A stretch of 64,000 nt of DNA from Asanoa sp040676615 (GTDB lineage: Bacteria; Actinomycetota; Actinomycetes; Mycobacteriales; Micromonosporaceae). The position numbers were made by a program, and so were the translations under genes. The notes beneath the pieces are model-generated. The model was not told the DNA's origin. It worked only from the letters and a program-made list of their open reading frames with translations, and made no database searches. Below, piece by piece: positions 8,547 through 17,454 of this stretch (within the stretch, counting starts at the first letter, position 1; each line of letters begins with the position of its first letter). The stretch lies in the NCBI RefSeq assembly GCF_040676615.1, contig NZ_JBFAPI010000014.1, forward strand, positions 62,001 through 126,000, given 5' to 3'.

Positions 8547-9618
8547 CGTCGAGCTGTCCCGCGCCGACACCGAGCGGGCGGTGGAGGAGTTGCTGCGCGC
8601 GGCGGGTTTGACCGCCGAGCACGCCGAGCTCGTCCGCCGTTCGCTGATGTTCGCCGAGACGCGCGGCACCAACAGCCACGGCCTGGCCCGGCTGCGCCCC
8701 TACCTCGAGCGGATCGCACGCGGCGGCGTCAACACCCGGCCCACGCTGACCGAGTCGGTGTCCGGGGCGGTGCACGTCATCGACGCCGACGGCAGCGCCG
8801 GCGCCGTGGCCGGTATGACGGCGGTGCGGGCCGCGGCGCAGGCGGCGGACAGTCACGGGATCGGCATCGCTTGCGCCCGCAACACCAACCATGTCGGAGC
8901 GCTCGCGTTCTACTCCGCGGCGCTGTCCGAGGCGGGGCTGGTCTCGATCGTGTTCGCCAACGCCGACCCGATCATGGTGCCGCCCGGCGGCAGCGAGGCC
9001 GTTCTCGGGAGCAACCCGATCGCCATCGGCGTGCCCGGCGGGGGCGGCGCGAGCCAGACTCCGTTGCTGGACATGGCGACCACCGCCGCCGCGCACGGAA
9101 AGATCGTCGAGCTTTCGCGGGAGCGGGAGTCGATCCCACCAGGGTGGGCGGTCGACGAACGCGGCGCGCCGACGACGGATGCCGGGCGGGCGCTCGCCGG
9201 CGCGCTGCTGCCCGCCGCCGGTCCCAAGGGCTTCGGCCTGGCATTCATGATCGATCTGCTGTCCGCGGGACTCGCCGGCGGCTCGCTCGGCGGTGGCATC
9301 GTGCCTGTCGCCGACCGGTTCGACGAGCCGCAGGGCTGTTGCCTGGTCGTGATCGCCATCGACCCGGCGCACGCAGCCGGTCTCGACTCCTTCACCCGGG
9401 CCGACCGCGCGCTCGGCGACACCGTCCGGCACAGCCGACCCGTCGACGGACGGGCGCCGATGGTCCCGGGCGAGCCCGAGGCCGAACGCGCCCGGCGTGC
9501 CACCGGCGCCGAGGCGTTGACCGTCACCGACGCGCTCCATCAGGATCTTCTCGATCTGCTGCGGGGATGGTCGATCAGCCCGCCCGCGTTGGTGCAGAAG
9601 GTCGATCAGGATGTCTGA
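8530..9618 (+). CDS. Ldh2-family (malate/L-lactate type) NAD(P)-dependent dehydrogenase
   Basis: This 362-residue protein belongs to the Ldh_2 family, which includes 2,3-diketogulonate and ureidoglycolate dehydrogenases. Family motifs include RGTNSHGLARL near the N-terminus, NTNHVGALAFY, and the cofactor segment SNPIAIGVPGG followed by PLLDMATT and GPKGFGLAFMIDLL. The family interconverts 2-oxo and 2-hydroxy acids. In this cluster it may handle lactate, glycolate or a deoxy-2-oxo acid. Its ATG lies inside the end of the GntR gene (17-bp overlap), and its stop overlaps the next SDR start, showing tight coupling. Confidence 0.82.
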   Translation: MNSPSDVELSRADTERAVEELLRAAGLTAEHAELVRRSLMFAETRGTNSHGLARLRPYLERIARGGVNTRPTLTESVSGAVHVIDADGSAGAVAGMTAVRAAAQAADSHGIGIACARNTNHVGALAFYSAALSEAGLVSIVFANADPIMVPPGGSEAVLGSNPIAIGVPGGGGASQTPLLDMATTAAAHGKIVELSRERESIPPGWAVDERGAPTTDAGRALAGALLPAAGPKGFGLAFMIDLLSAGLAGGSLGGGIVPVADRFDEPQGCCLVVIAIDPAHAAGLDSFTRADRALGDTVRHSRPVDGRAPMVPGEPEAERARRATGAEALTVTDALHQDLLDLLRGWSISPPALVQKVDQDV

Positions 9619-10378
9619 ATTCGACGGCCGGGTCGCGATCGTCACGGGCGCCGCGGGCGGCCTCGGCCAGGAGGTCGTGCGCAGGTTCGTCGCGGCCGGC
9701 GCCCACGTGGTGGCGACCGACATCGGTGCGGTCGACACGATTCCCGGGCAGTTGCTCTCCCATCCCGCCGACGTCACCGACGCGGCACAGGTCGACGGTG
9801 TCGTAGCGCGTGCTATCGATGAATTCGGCAAGATCGACGTCCTGGTCAACAACGCGGCGGTCGGGAGCCACACGCCGCCGCTCGACCTTGATCCGCAGGA
9901 CTGGCGCCGGGTCCTGGACGTGAGTCTCACCGGCTACTTCATCTTCGCCCGCGCCGTCGGCCAGCACATGGTACGGCGCCGCCGGGGCAGCATCATCAAC
10001 CTCAGCTCGATCGCCGGTTCCAAGGCGATCGGCCGGGGCAATCTTCCCTACAGCGTCGCCAAGGCCGGTGTCGAGCAGCTCACCCGCGAGCTCGCGCTGG
10101 AATGGGCGCCCTGGAACGTCCGGGTCAACGCGATCGCGCCGAGCCAGGTCAGCACTCCCGCCTTCAAGAAGCTGCTCGCCGACGGCCTCGTCATCGAGTC
10201 CGATGTGGTCCGTGGGATCCCGCTGGGCCGGATGGCCACGGTCGAAGACCTGACGGGTCCCTTGATGTTCCTGGCGAGCGACGCGGCGTCGTTCGTGACC
10301 GGCCACGTGCTGGCCGTCGACGGTGGCAACCTGGCGATGAACGCCGGTGGCACCATCCCGCACCCACCTGCGGACTGA
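9611..10378 (+). CDS. Short-chain dehydrogenase/reductase
   Basis: This is a classical SDR of 255 residues with TGAAGGLGQEV, the NNAA motif and catalytic S..YSVAK (SSIAGSKAIGRGNLPYSVAK). The C-terminus has the usual VTGHVLAVDGG. It overlaps the Ldh2-family gene by 8 bp and is the last gene before a 159-bp gap with a regulatory element. A role as sugar or sugar-acid dehydrogenase follows from context only. Confidence 0.84.
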   Translation: MSEFDGRVAIVTGAAGGLGQEVVRRFVAAGAHVVATDIGAVDTIPGQLLSHPADVTDAAQVDGVVARAIDEFGKIDVLVNNAAVGSHTPPLDLDPQDWRRVLDVSLTGYFIFARAVGQHMVRRRRGSIINLSSIAGSKAIGRGNLPYSVAKAGVEQLTRELALEWAPWNVRVNAIAPSQVSTPAFKKLLADGLVIESDVVRGIPLGRMATVEDLTGPLMFLASDAASFVTGHVLAVDGGNLAMNAGGTIPHPPAD

Positions 10379-10465
10379 CGCCGGGCGGCGCGTGCCGGTC
10401 TGTCGACCGTGGATAGCCGTCGCTGATCCTTTTCAACCTTGACTTCGTTTCGCAATCATGCAAAC

Positions 10466-10490
10466 GTCAAGTCACCAGACATCTGGCAAC
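10466..10490 (+). promoter_or_regulatory. 25-bp repeated element, copy 3 (putative operator of the E2-E1 operon)
   Basis: The sequence is GTCAAGTC-N8-TCTGGCAAC, matching both halves of copy 1 in the opposite orientation relative to transcription. It contains the 12-bp palindrome CCAGACATCTGG (10475-10486). It is centred about 60 bp upstream of the E2 start, in the only sizeable gap in the cluster, which suggests a second regulated transcription unit. Its inverted orientation argues for a protein-binding site rather than a core promoter. Confidence 0.55.
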
Positions 10491-10537
10491 TCGCGGAGCG
10501 CAGCATCGGCCCGCCACCAGCATCGAAGAGGGGACAC

Positions 10538-11677
10538 GTGCACGACATCTTCGTCCCAGCCCTGGGGCATGCGATGGAAGATTGTGTCGTCGTCGAGTGG
10601 CTCAAACAGCCTGGTGATCAGGTCGTAAGCGGCGAGGACGTCGTCGAGATCGAGACGGACAAGTCGGCCGTGGAGGTCGCCTCGGAATACGCCGGCACCC
10701 TGGGCCGACACCGCTACCAGGCCGGCGACCGGGTGCCGGTCGGCAAGGTGCTCGCCTACGTTCTCGCGCCGGGCGAGACCGAGCCCGACGACGTCGACCC
10801 GGCCGCGGTGGTCCCGCCGGCGGCCTTGGAAGCCGGGCCGACGCCCGAACCGACGGCGTCCGGCGCCGGGCCGACGCCGCAACCGCCGGCGTCCGGCGTC
10901 GGGTCAACGCCCGTAACGACGGCGGCCGACGGGTCGACGCCGGCGCCGACGGCAGTCAGCGCCGACGGCTATCGCCACCGGATGAGCCCGCGCCAGCGCC
11001 GTCTCGCCCGGGAAGCGGCCGAGACGGCAACGGCGGACCGCGGACGGGCCGCGACGGCCGCGGCCGTCACCAAATCCTGGCAGTCGATCCCGCAGTTCTC
11101 GGTTGCCCGCGATATACGTGGCGAGGCGGTGCTCGACGCCGTGCGGGCCGCTCGGGAGGCGGGGACGGCGGCGACCGTCACCGACGTCCTCCTGGTCGCC
11201 TTCGCCCGAGCGCTGACCGCGGTCGGCGTCGACACCGATCCGTCGATCGGCGTCGCCGTCGCGACCACCAACGGCGTTGCCATTCCGGTCGTGCCGCGGC
11301 CAGATTCGTCCACTCTCGACATCGTGACGGGCCTTCGCGCGGCGGCCGCCGAGCGCGCCCGCGGCGGCCGGTCGATCGGCGACGACGCCATCCCGGTCAC
11401 CGCGACGGTCTCCAACCTGGGTGCCGGCGGTGTCCGCAGCTTCACCGGCGTCGTCCCGCTCGGTCAGACGCTGCTGCTGACCGTGGGCAGCATCCGATCC
11501 GCCGCGATCGTCGAAGACGGCCGCGTGATCGCGAGCAAGATCATGACAGTGACCCTCAACGTCGACCACCGCGCGTACGACGGAACACACGCCGCGGCGA
11601 TCCTCGAAGCACTCGCCCGGGAGCTGGAGAGCGCCCCGGCACACAGCGTCGGGAAAGGGGACCAGAGCGGTGCATGA
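10538..11677 (+). CDS. 2-oxoacid dehydrogenase complex E2 (lipoyl acyltransferase)
   Basis: This 379-residue protein has one lipoyl domain (residues 1-80, lipoylated Lys42 in ETDKSAVEV), a Pro/Thr/Ala linker with imperfect repeats (GPTPEPTASGA, GPTPQPPASGV) and a catalytic domain with the active-site DHRAYDG (His about 344). The peripheral-subunit-binding domain that normally docks E1/E3 is reduced to a short segment (RMSPRQRRLAREAA). It transfers an acyl group from E1 to CoA. GTG 10538 is chosen because GAGGGGAC sits just upstream and it begins the lipoyl domain. It overlaps E1 alpha by 8 bp. No E3 gene is nearby. Confidence 0.87.
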   Translation: MHDIFVPALGHAMEDCVVVEWLKQPGDQVVSGEDVVEIETDKSAVEVASEYAGTLGRHRYQAGDRVPVGKVLAYVLAPGETEPDDVDPAAVVPPAALEAGPTPEPTASGAGPTPQPPASGVGSTPVTTAADGSTPAPTAVSADGYRHRMSPRQRRLAREAAETATADRGRAATAAAVTKSWQSIPQFSVARDIRGEAVLDAVRAAREAGTAATVTDVLLVAFARALTAVGVDTDPSIGVAVATTNGVAIPVVPRPDSSTLDIVTGLRAAAAERARGGRSIGDDAIPVTATVSNLGAGGVRSFTGVVPLGQTLLLTVGSIRSAAIVEDGRVIASKIMTVTLNVDHRAYDGTHAAAILEALARELESAPAHSVGKGDQSGA

Positions 11678-12653
11678 CCAGGAGACGCCGGAAGCCCTCG
11701 TCGAGTGGCTGGCGGCGATGTTGCTCATCCGCGAGTTCGAGGAACAGGCTGAACGCGCGTCACTGCGGGGCAAGGTTCCCGGCGGCGTACACCCGGCCAT
11801 CGGTCAGGAAGCGGTCGCCGTCGGCGCGATGCGCGCGCTCGGGCCCGACGACATCGTCACCGGCGGCCATCGGCCACATCACCACGCCCTGGCGCGCGGC
11901 GTCGACCCAGCGCGGCTGATGGCCGAACTCTTCGGCCGGGAAACCGGCCTGGGACACGGCATCGCCGGTTCGATGCACCTGTCGGACTTCAGCCGCGGCT
12001 ATTACGGCTCCAACGGCATCGTCGGCGCGAGCCTGGGCCTGGCCATGGGCGCCGCCCTCGGTGCCAGCATGCGGGGCACAGGTCAGGTCGCCGTCGGCTT
12101 CGTCGGCGATGGTGCCGCCAACACCGGCCGCACCTGGGAGTTCGTCAACATGGCGGTGATCTGGAACCTGCCCCTCATCGCCATCTGCGAGAACAACCTG
12201 TACGCGGTCGAGACCTTCATCGACAACGTGATGGGTGGCAAGTCGATGGTGCGCCGGGCCGAGGGATTCGGTATCCCGGCCTTCGAGGTCGACGGGCAGG
12301 ACATCCACGAGGTCAACCGGGCGGTCGCCACGGCACGCGAACGCGCCCTCGCCGGCGACGGGCCGACCTTCCTCGAGATGCGGACCTACCGCTACCACGG
12401 CCACGAGACCGGCGACAAAGGGGTCTACCGGACGGCGGACGAGGTCGACCGGTGGCGCACGGAGCGGGATCCGATCGCGCGCCTCGCATCGTCGCTGCAG
12501 GCCTCCGGCGACCTCAGTGAGCAAGGTCTGACGGAGCTCCAGGAGCAGGCTGTGGCCCGGGTCGCCGACGCGCTCGCGTTCGCCGACGAGTCGCCTTGGC
12601 CGTCCGCGTCGACCGCGCCGCATCCGACCGACCGCGAGGGGAGTGCACGATGA
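11670..12653 (+). CDS. 2-oxoacid dehydrogenase E1 component, alpha subunit
   Basis: This 327-residue ThDP-binding subunit resembles acetoin/pyruvate dehydrogenase E1 alpha. The cofactor motif runs from GFVGDGAANTG to ENNLYAVET, and the phosphorylation-loop-like RYHGHETGD is present. With E1 beta it decarboxylates a 2-oxo acid (or cleaves acetoin) and passes the acyl group to the E2 lipoate. It starts with GTG inside the end of the E2 gene and overlaps E1 beta by 4 bp, so the three subunits are co-translated. The substrate is not predictable from sequence alone. Confidence 0.88.
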   Translation: MHDQETPEALVEWLAAMLLIREFEEQAERASLRGKVPGGVHPAIGQEAVAVGAMRALGPDDIVTGGHRPHHHALARGVDPARLMAELFGRETGLGHGIAGSMHLSDFSRGYYGSNGIVGASLGLAMGAALGASMRGTGQVAVGFVGDGAANTGRTWEFVNMAVIWNLPLIAICENNLYAVETFIDNVMGGKSMVRRAEGFGIPAFEVDGQDIHEVNRAVATARERALAGDGPTFLEMRTYRYHGHETGDKGVYRTADEVDRWRTERDPIARLASSLQASGDLSEQGLTELQEQAVARVADALAFADESPWPSASTAPHPTDREGSAR

Positions 12654-13630
12654 GCGACGAGGTGACCTACTCGGCCGCGTTCCGCGAAGCGGTCCGCGAC
12701 GAGATGGCCAAGGACGACACGGTCTTCGTGATCGGAACCGACCTCTATCATCGCGGCGGTCACTTCGCCCAGGTGCTCGGCCTCGGTGAGGAGTTCGGTC
12801 GTGACCGCATCCGGGACGCGCCGATCTCGGAAGCCGCCATGGTGGCCGCCGGCGTGGGTGCCGCGATGAACGGGATGCGGCCGATCGTCGACCTCAACTT
12901 CATCGACTTCGCCTTCGGCGCGATGGACGAGATCGTCAACCAGGCCGCGAAGATCCGCTTCATGCTCGGCCGTCCGGTGCCGCTGGTGATCCGGGCGTCG
13001 TCCGGCATCGCCCTCGGCGGCGCCCAGCACAACAACTCCCCGGAGTCGTGGTTCGCCAACGTTCCCGGTCTGCGGGTCGCCGTTCCCGCCACGCCGTACG
13101 ACGTCAAGGGCTTGATGAAGACCGCGCTGCGCGGCGAGGATCCGACCATCTTCCTCATGCACAAGAAGCTCTCGGCGTTGCGCGGCCCGGTCGGCGGGCT
13201 CGACGACCTCGTCCCGTTCGGCTCCGCCGTCATCCGCCGCCCGGGCGACGACTGCACACTGGTGTGCTCGGGTGGCACGGTCGCCAAGACCCTCGAGGCC
13301 GCCGAAAGCCTCGCGGCCTCAGGCGTCTCGGCCGAGGTCATCGACCTGCGGACCCTCTACCCGCTGGACACCGAGGCCATCACCACCTCGGTACGCAGGA
13401 CGGGCCGGGCGGTCGTGGTCGACGAGGCGCCGGGCTTCTCCTCGATCGCGGCCGAGATCGCCGCGACCATCCAGGAACAGTGCTTCGAGTATCTCGACGG
13501 CCCGGTGCTACGGGCCACGTCCACCCACTCGTCGATCCCCTACAGCCCGCCGCTGATCGACGCGATCCTGCCGACGGTCACCGGCATCGTCGAGCGGGTG
13601 CGGCAGACCAGCGAAGCGTTCTCCGCGTAG
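12650..13630 (+). CDS. 2-oxoacid dehydrogenase E1 component, beta subunit
   Basis: This 326-residue partner of E1 alpha carries the pyrimidine-binding half (RIRDAPISEAAMVAAGVGAAMNG, with the conserved Glu of SEAAM) and a C-terminal transketolase domain (DLRTLYPLDTEAI). Together the subunits form an alpha2beta2 E1. ATG 12650 overlaps the E1 alpha stop; the open frame extends upstream without support. The gene is followed 8 bp later by the enolase-superfamily gene. Confidence 0.88.
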   Translation: MSDEVTYSAAFREAVRDEMAKDDTVFVIGTDLYHRGGHFAQVLGLGEEFGRDRIRDAPISEAAMVAAGVGAAMNGMRPIVDLNFIDFAFGAMDEIVNQAAKIRFMLGRPVPLVIRASSGIALGGAQHNNSPESWFANVPGLRVAVPATPYDVKGLMKTALRGEDPTIFLMHKKLSALRGPVGGLDDLVPFGSAVIRRPGDDCTLVCSGGTVAKTLEAAESLAASGVSAEVIDLRTLYPLDTEAITTSVRRTGRAVVVDEAPGFSSIAAEIAATIQEQCFEYLDGPVLRATSTHSSIPYSPPLIDAILPTVTGIVERVRQTSEAFSA

Positions 13631-13638
13631 CAACCGCG

Positions 13639-14844
13639 ATGAAGATCAGCGAATTACGGACGATCCGCGACCCCGCCGTCCCGAGCATCCTGTTCCTCGA
13701 GGTCCTCACCGACGACGGCATCGTCGGGCTGGGCGAGACCTGCCTGGGCACCGCGGCCGTCGAGGCACACCTCTTCGAGGCGGTGGCACCGAAGGTGCTC
13801 GGCACCTCGCCGCTGGAGCTCGAGCGGATCTCCCGCGAGCTCTACGACGACTTCGTCGGCTTCTCCGACAGCGGTGTCGCGACCAGGGCCCGGTCGGCCC
13901 TGGACCTGGCCCTCTGGGACATCCTCGGCAAGGTCACCGGCGTGCCGCTCTACCAACTGCTGGGCGGGCGGACCCGCGCCGCCGTCCCGGTTTACAACTC
14001 CTGCGCCGGACCGGCGTACGGGATGACCGACGCCAACGTCGACCGATTGGGCAATCTCCCTGCGGACGCCGCCTCGCATCCCCTCGACGACCTCTACGCC
14101 TCGCGGCACCGACCGGTCGAGCTCGCGGGAGAGTTGCTCGACGCCGGGATCACCGGGATGAAGGTGTGGCCGTTCGACGGCCTCGCTCTCGCCGGTGAGG
14201 GCCGGCACATCGACTGGGACCGGTTCCACGAGGACCTGCGACCGCTGCGCCAGATCCATGACGCCTTCGGCCGCCGGATGAAGATCATGGTCGACCTGCA
14301 CGGGCTGTGGCGGACCCCCGCGGTGTTCGACGTTGTTGCCGCCCTCGAGGAGATCGAGCCCTACTGGATCGAAGATCCGGTCAAGGTCGACTCGCTGGAC
14401 CTGTTGCGCCGGGTGGCCGAGCGCACCCGTGTGCCGATCGTCGCGGGTGAGACGCTGGCGACGCCATGGGCCTTCCGGACGCTGATCGAAGAGGTGCCGC
14501 TCGGCACCGTGATGTTCGACATCGGCTGGATGGGCGGGCTCACCGAGGCGAAGAAGGTCGCCACGCTCGCCGACGTCGGCGGGCTGACGTTCTCACCGCA
14601 CGACTGCACCGGCCCCGTCGTGTTCGCCGCCGGCATCCACCTGAGCGTCAGCGCCACCAACGCACTGCTGCAGGAGAGCGTGCGGGCGTTCTACCAAGGC
14701 TGGTACGGCGACTGCGTCGACGGACTGCCCGAGGTGCTGGACGGCGCCGTCAGCCCGACCGACCGGCCGGGGCACGGTCTGCACCTGTCCCCGGCCTACC
14801 TCGCCAGCGACCGGGTGCTAGTCCGTTCCACCGAGGACCGATGA
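13639..14844 (+). CDS. Enolase-superfamily (mandelate racemase/muconate lactonizing type) sugar-acid dehydratase
   Basis: This 401-residue enzyme has the N-terminal capping domain and a barrel with metal ligands in MVDLHGLWR, YWIEDPV and IVAGETLAT. The C-terminal base region shows FSPHDCTGPVV. These features fit galactonate/fuconate-type acid sugar dehydratases, which form 2-keto-3-deoxy acids. Having both this and an IlvD-type dehydratase in one cluster suggests two aldonate substrates or two dehydration steps (inference). The long open frame starting near 13048 is not used; ATG 13639 begins the family N-terminus MKISELRTI. Confidence 0.85.
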   Translation: MKISELRTIRDPAVPSILFLEVLTDDGIVGLGETCLGTAAVEAHLFEAVAPKVLGTSPLELERISRELYDDFVGFSDSGVATRARSALDLALWDILGKVTGVPLYQLLGGRTRAAVPVYNSCAGPAYGMTDANVDRLGNLPADAASHPLDDLYASRHRPVELAGELLDAGITGMKVWPFDGLALAGEGRHIDWDRFHEDLRPLRQIHDAFGRRMKIMVDLHGLWRTPAVFDVVAALEEIEPYWIEDPVKVDSLDLLRRVAERTRVPIVAGETLATPWAFRTLIEEVPLGTVMFDIGWMGGLTEAKKVATLADVGGLTFSPHDCTGPVVFAAGIHLSVSATNALLQESVRAFYQGWYGDCVDGLPEVLDGAVSPTDRPGHGLHLSPAYLASDRVLVRSTEDR

Positions 14845-15638
14845 TGCCCGCCTCGGCGGTGGTGACCGGTGGGGCATCCGGGATCGGGCGCGAGATCGTG
14901 CGGGTGCTCTGCGCCGACCGCCACGTGGTCGCGGTCGACCTCCACGCCGGCGCGTTGGCCGATCTCGTCGCCGAACTGCCCGATGTCGCGACGATCTGCG
15001 GCGACGTTCGCGACGCGGGCGTGCTACAGCGCGCGGCGGACCAGGCGACCCTCGGCGGGCCGTTGGACGCGTGGGTCAACAACGCCGCTGTCGTGCGGTT
15101 GGGCGCCCTGCACGAGGTCGACGCCGCCGAGATCGACCTGGTCGTCGGCACCAACCTCGTCGGACCGCTGCTGGGCAGCCAGATCGCCCTGAAGACGTTC
15201 CTCGCGACCGGGACGGCCGGAAGCATCGTCAACATCTCCTCCATCCACGCCCGCGCGTCCTTCCCGGGGTATGCCCTCTACGACACGTGCAAAGGGGCCC
15301 TGGAGTCGCTGACCCGCTACGTCTGCGTCGAATATGGACACCTCGGGATCCGCTGCAACGCCGTCGCGCCCGGCGCCGTGCTCACGCCCGCCGGCGCCCG
15401 CCTCGCCGACGGCTCCGGAGACCCGGAGGGTGCATGGGAAGACACCCGGCGACTGTCGCCGATGAACCGGTTGAGCACCGCCGAGGAGATCGCCCGCGTC
15501 GTGGCGTTCCTCGTCAGTGACGCCGCCTTCAGCATCAACGGCCACGTCCTCGCCGTCGACAACGGGATGGCGGCCCGCAGCAACACCTTTCCGGCGGATC
15601 CGACGATCGCCTTCGCCTCGAGGGAGACCCGCGCGTGA
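14841..15638 (+). CDS. Short-chain dehydrogenase/reductase
   Basis: This is the third SDR of the cluster, 265 residues, with TGGASGIGREIV, WVNNAAV and the catalytic YDTCK (FPGYALYDTCK). The C-terminal NGHVLAVDNG is typical. Two adjacent in-frame ATGs (14841, 14844) overlap the stop of the dehydratase gene. Being next to the lactonase suggests it oxidises the aldose to the aldonolactone, but any of the three SDRs could do so. Confidence 0.84.
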   Translation: MMPASAVVTGGASGIGREIVRVLCADRHVVAVDLHAGALADLVAELPDVATICGDVRDAGVLQRAADQATLGGPLDAWVNNAAVVRLGALHEVDAAEIDLVVGTNLVGPLLGSQIALKTFLATGTAGSIVNISSIHARASFPGYALYDTCKGALESLTRYVCVEYGHLGIRCNAVAPGAVLTPAGARLADGSGDPEGAWEDTRRLSPMNRLSTAEEIARVVAFLVSDAAFSINGHVLAVDNGMAARSNTFPADPTIAFASRETRA

Positions 15639-16486
15639 TCCTCGCAGAGCCTTACAGCGACGTCGTCGCCCAGCACGGCGAAGGCCCGGTCTGGGACCCG
15701 ACCGACGAAAGCCTCGCCCTGGTCGACATGTTGCGTGGCGACGTGGTCGTCGTCGACGGCTCCCACATCGACCGCCGGCACGTGGGCAGGGTCGCCGCGG
15801 CCATCCGCCCACGGTCGCAGGGAGGCTGGGTGCTCGGCGTCGAACAGGGCTTCGCCCTGGCCGGCCGATCGTTCACCGAACCCAGCCACCTTCCTCCACT
15901 GTGGTCGGACACGGATCTGCGGATGAACGACGGCGCCTGCGATCCCTACGGCGCCTTCCTGTGCGGCAGCCTCTCGACCTCCGGCCGCCCGGGTGCCGGT
16001 GCCCTCTACCGGATGACATCCGACCACGAGGTGAAAGAGGTCCTGGGGCAGATCACCACCTCCAACGGCCTTGGCTGGTCGCTCGACGGCTCCCGCGCCT
16101 ACTTCATCGACAGCGCCACGCAGCGCCTCGACGAATACCGCTACGACGAGACCGGCGGATTCAGCGACCAACGGCCACTGGCCCGGATACCCGTCGCGGA
16201 CGGCATACCCGACGGCCTCACCGTCGACGCGGAAGGCGGCGTCTGGGTAGCGCTGTACGGCGGATCGGCAGTGGTCCGTTACGCGCCGGACGGGCGGCTG
16301 ACCCATCGGGTACGCGTCCCGGTGTCGCAGCCGACCGCGTGCACGTTCGGCGGACCGGGCCTGGCCACTCTCCTCGTGACCACGTCGAGCCTCGGGCTCG
16401 AACGCGGATCGGAGCCGCTCGCCGGTGCGGTCTTCGCCGTGGTGCCGGGCGTCGTCGGTCAACCTTCCCAGGCCTTCGGAGGTTGA
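15635..16486 (+). CDS. SMP-30/gluconolactonase family protein (sugar lactonase)
   Basis: This is a six-bladed beta-propeller lactonase of 283 residues. The metal ligands of the family are visible: the Glu in HGEGPVWD, the Asn in TSNGLGWS and the Asp in IPDGLTVD, with the substrate loop RMNDGACDPYG. It hydrolyses aldonolactones to aldonates, the step between an SDR dehydrogenase and an aldonate dehydratase, both present here. It starts with GTG overlapping the SDR stop. It is cytosolic, without a signal peptide. Confidence 0.86.
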   Translation: MILAEPYSDVVAQHGEGPVWDPTDESLALVDMLRGDVVVVDGSHIDRRHVGRVAAAIRPRSQGGWVLGVEQGFALAGRSFTEPSHLPPLWSDTDLRMNDGACDPYGAFLCGSLSTSGRPGAGALYRMTSDHEVKEVLGQITTSNGLGWSLDGSRAYFIDSATQRLDEYRYDETGGFSDQRPLARIPVADGIPDGLTVDAEGGVWVALYGGSAVVRYAPDGRLTHRVRVPVSQPTACTFGGPGLATLLVTTSSLGLERGSEPLAGAVFAVVPGVVGQPSQAFGG

Positions 16487-16487
16487 G

Positions 16488-17453
16488 TTGTCACGCATCG
16501 CCATCGCGTCCGGTTCGCTCAGTAACCTGGACGCCCTGCGCCGGGTGTTCGCGTCCGTCGCCGATCTGCGGGTCGGCGACATCGCAGAGCCCGCCGACCT
16601 CGCCGATCTCGCCGACGGCGCGGACGCCCTCGTCGTCAGCCTGCACCCGCTCACCGCCGCACATGTGGCCGCGCTCCCGCGTTCCGTGCAGGTGATCGTC
16701 CGCGCCGGCGTCGGCCTCGACTCGATCGATGTCGGCGCCGCCCATGAACGCGGAGTGGCGGTGGTCAACCAACCGGCGTACGCCGTCGCCGAGGTCGCCG
16801 ACCATGCCGTGGCGATGCTGCTCGCGTGCCACCGCAATGTCGTCACCTACGACCGCGCGGTGCGCTCGGGTGCATGGCCACCAGCGCCCAGCGTGGGGGA
16901 GATCCCACCGACCGACGAGCTCACTCTCGGGCTGATCGGGTACGGCCGGATCGGTCGGGCGGTCGCCGATCGGCTCCGTCCGTCGGTGCGGGCGGTACAC
17001 GTCTTCGACCTCGCGTACGACGGCGCCGCGGACGCACCGGTCGTCGCCGCGGACTCACTCGACGACCTGCTCCGCGCCGGCGACCTCGTCAGCGTCCACC
17101 TGCCGCTCACGACGCGGACGCGCGGCATCGTGGGAGCCCGCGAGCTCGACCTGCTGCCCGCCGGTGCCGTGCTGGTCAACGTCTCCCGGGGTGGGCTGGT
17201 CGACGAGGCGGCGTTGGCGGATGCGCTGACCGCGGGGCGACTGCGCGGCGCCGCGATCGACGTCTTCGAGACCGAGCCACTCGGTGCCGACTCCCCACTG
17301 CGGTCTGCACCCCGACTGCTGATGAGCCCGCACGTCGCCTGGTATTCGACCCGTTCCGCTTCCAGACTGGCCCGATGGAGTCTCGAAGACGCGATCGCCT
17401 ACGCCTCGGGCAGCCGCGACCTGCACGGGGTCGTCGTGAAGGAGGCGACGTGA
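16488..17453 (+). CDS. D-isomer-specific 2-hydroxyacid dehydrogenase
   Basis: This 321-residue NAD-dependent enzyme is of the glycerate/phosphoglycerate dehydrogenase type. The nucleotide fold shows LIGYGRIGRAV. The catalytic Arg is in NVSRGGLVDEAAL, the Glu in DVFETEPL and the His in MSPHVAWYS. The start is a TTG at 16488 with GGAGG 6 nt upstream, one base after the lactonase stop; the frame is open further upstream but those codons overlap the lactonase. It may reduce or oxidise the glycolate, glycerate or hydroxypyruvate-like product of the pathway (inference). Confidence 0.84.
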   Translation: MSRIAIASGSLSNLDALRRVFASVADLRVGDIAEPADLADLADGADALVVSLHPLTAAHVAALPRSVQVIVRAGVGLDSIDVGAAHERGVAVVNQPAYAVAEVADHAVAMLLACHRNVVTYDRAVRSGAWPPAPSVGEIPPTDELTLGLIGYGRIGRAVADRLRPSVRAVHVFDLAYDGAADAPVVAADSLDDLLRAGDLVSVHLPLTTRTRGIVGARELDLLPAGAVLVNVSRGGLVDEAALADALTAGRLRGAAIDVFETEPLGADSPLRSAPRLLMSPHVAWYSTRSASRLARWSLEDAIAYASGSRDLHGVVVKEAT

Positions 17454-17454
17454 C

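Noticed and set aside
13048..13638. Long open frame extending the enolase-superfamily gene upstream by almost 200 codons
   Set aside because: It overlaps E1 beta out of frame, is Arg/Gly/Pro-rich, and lacks family resemblance; the real N-terminus MKISELRTI begins at 13639.
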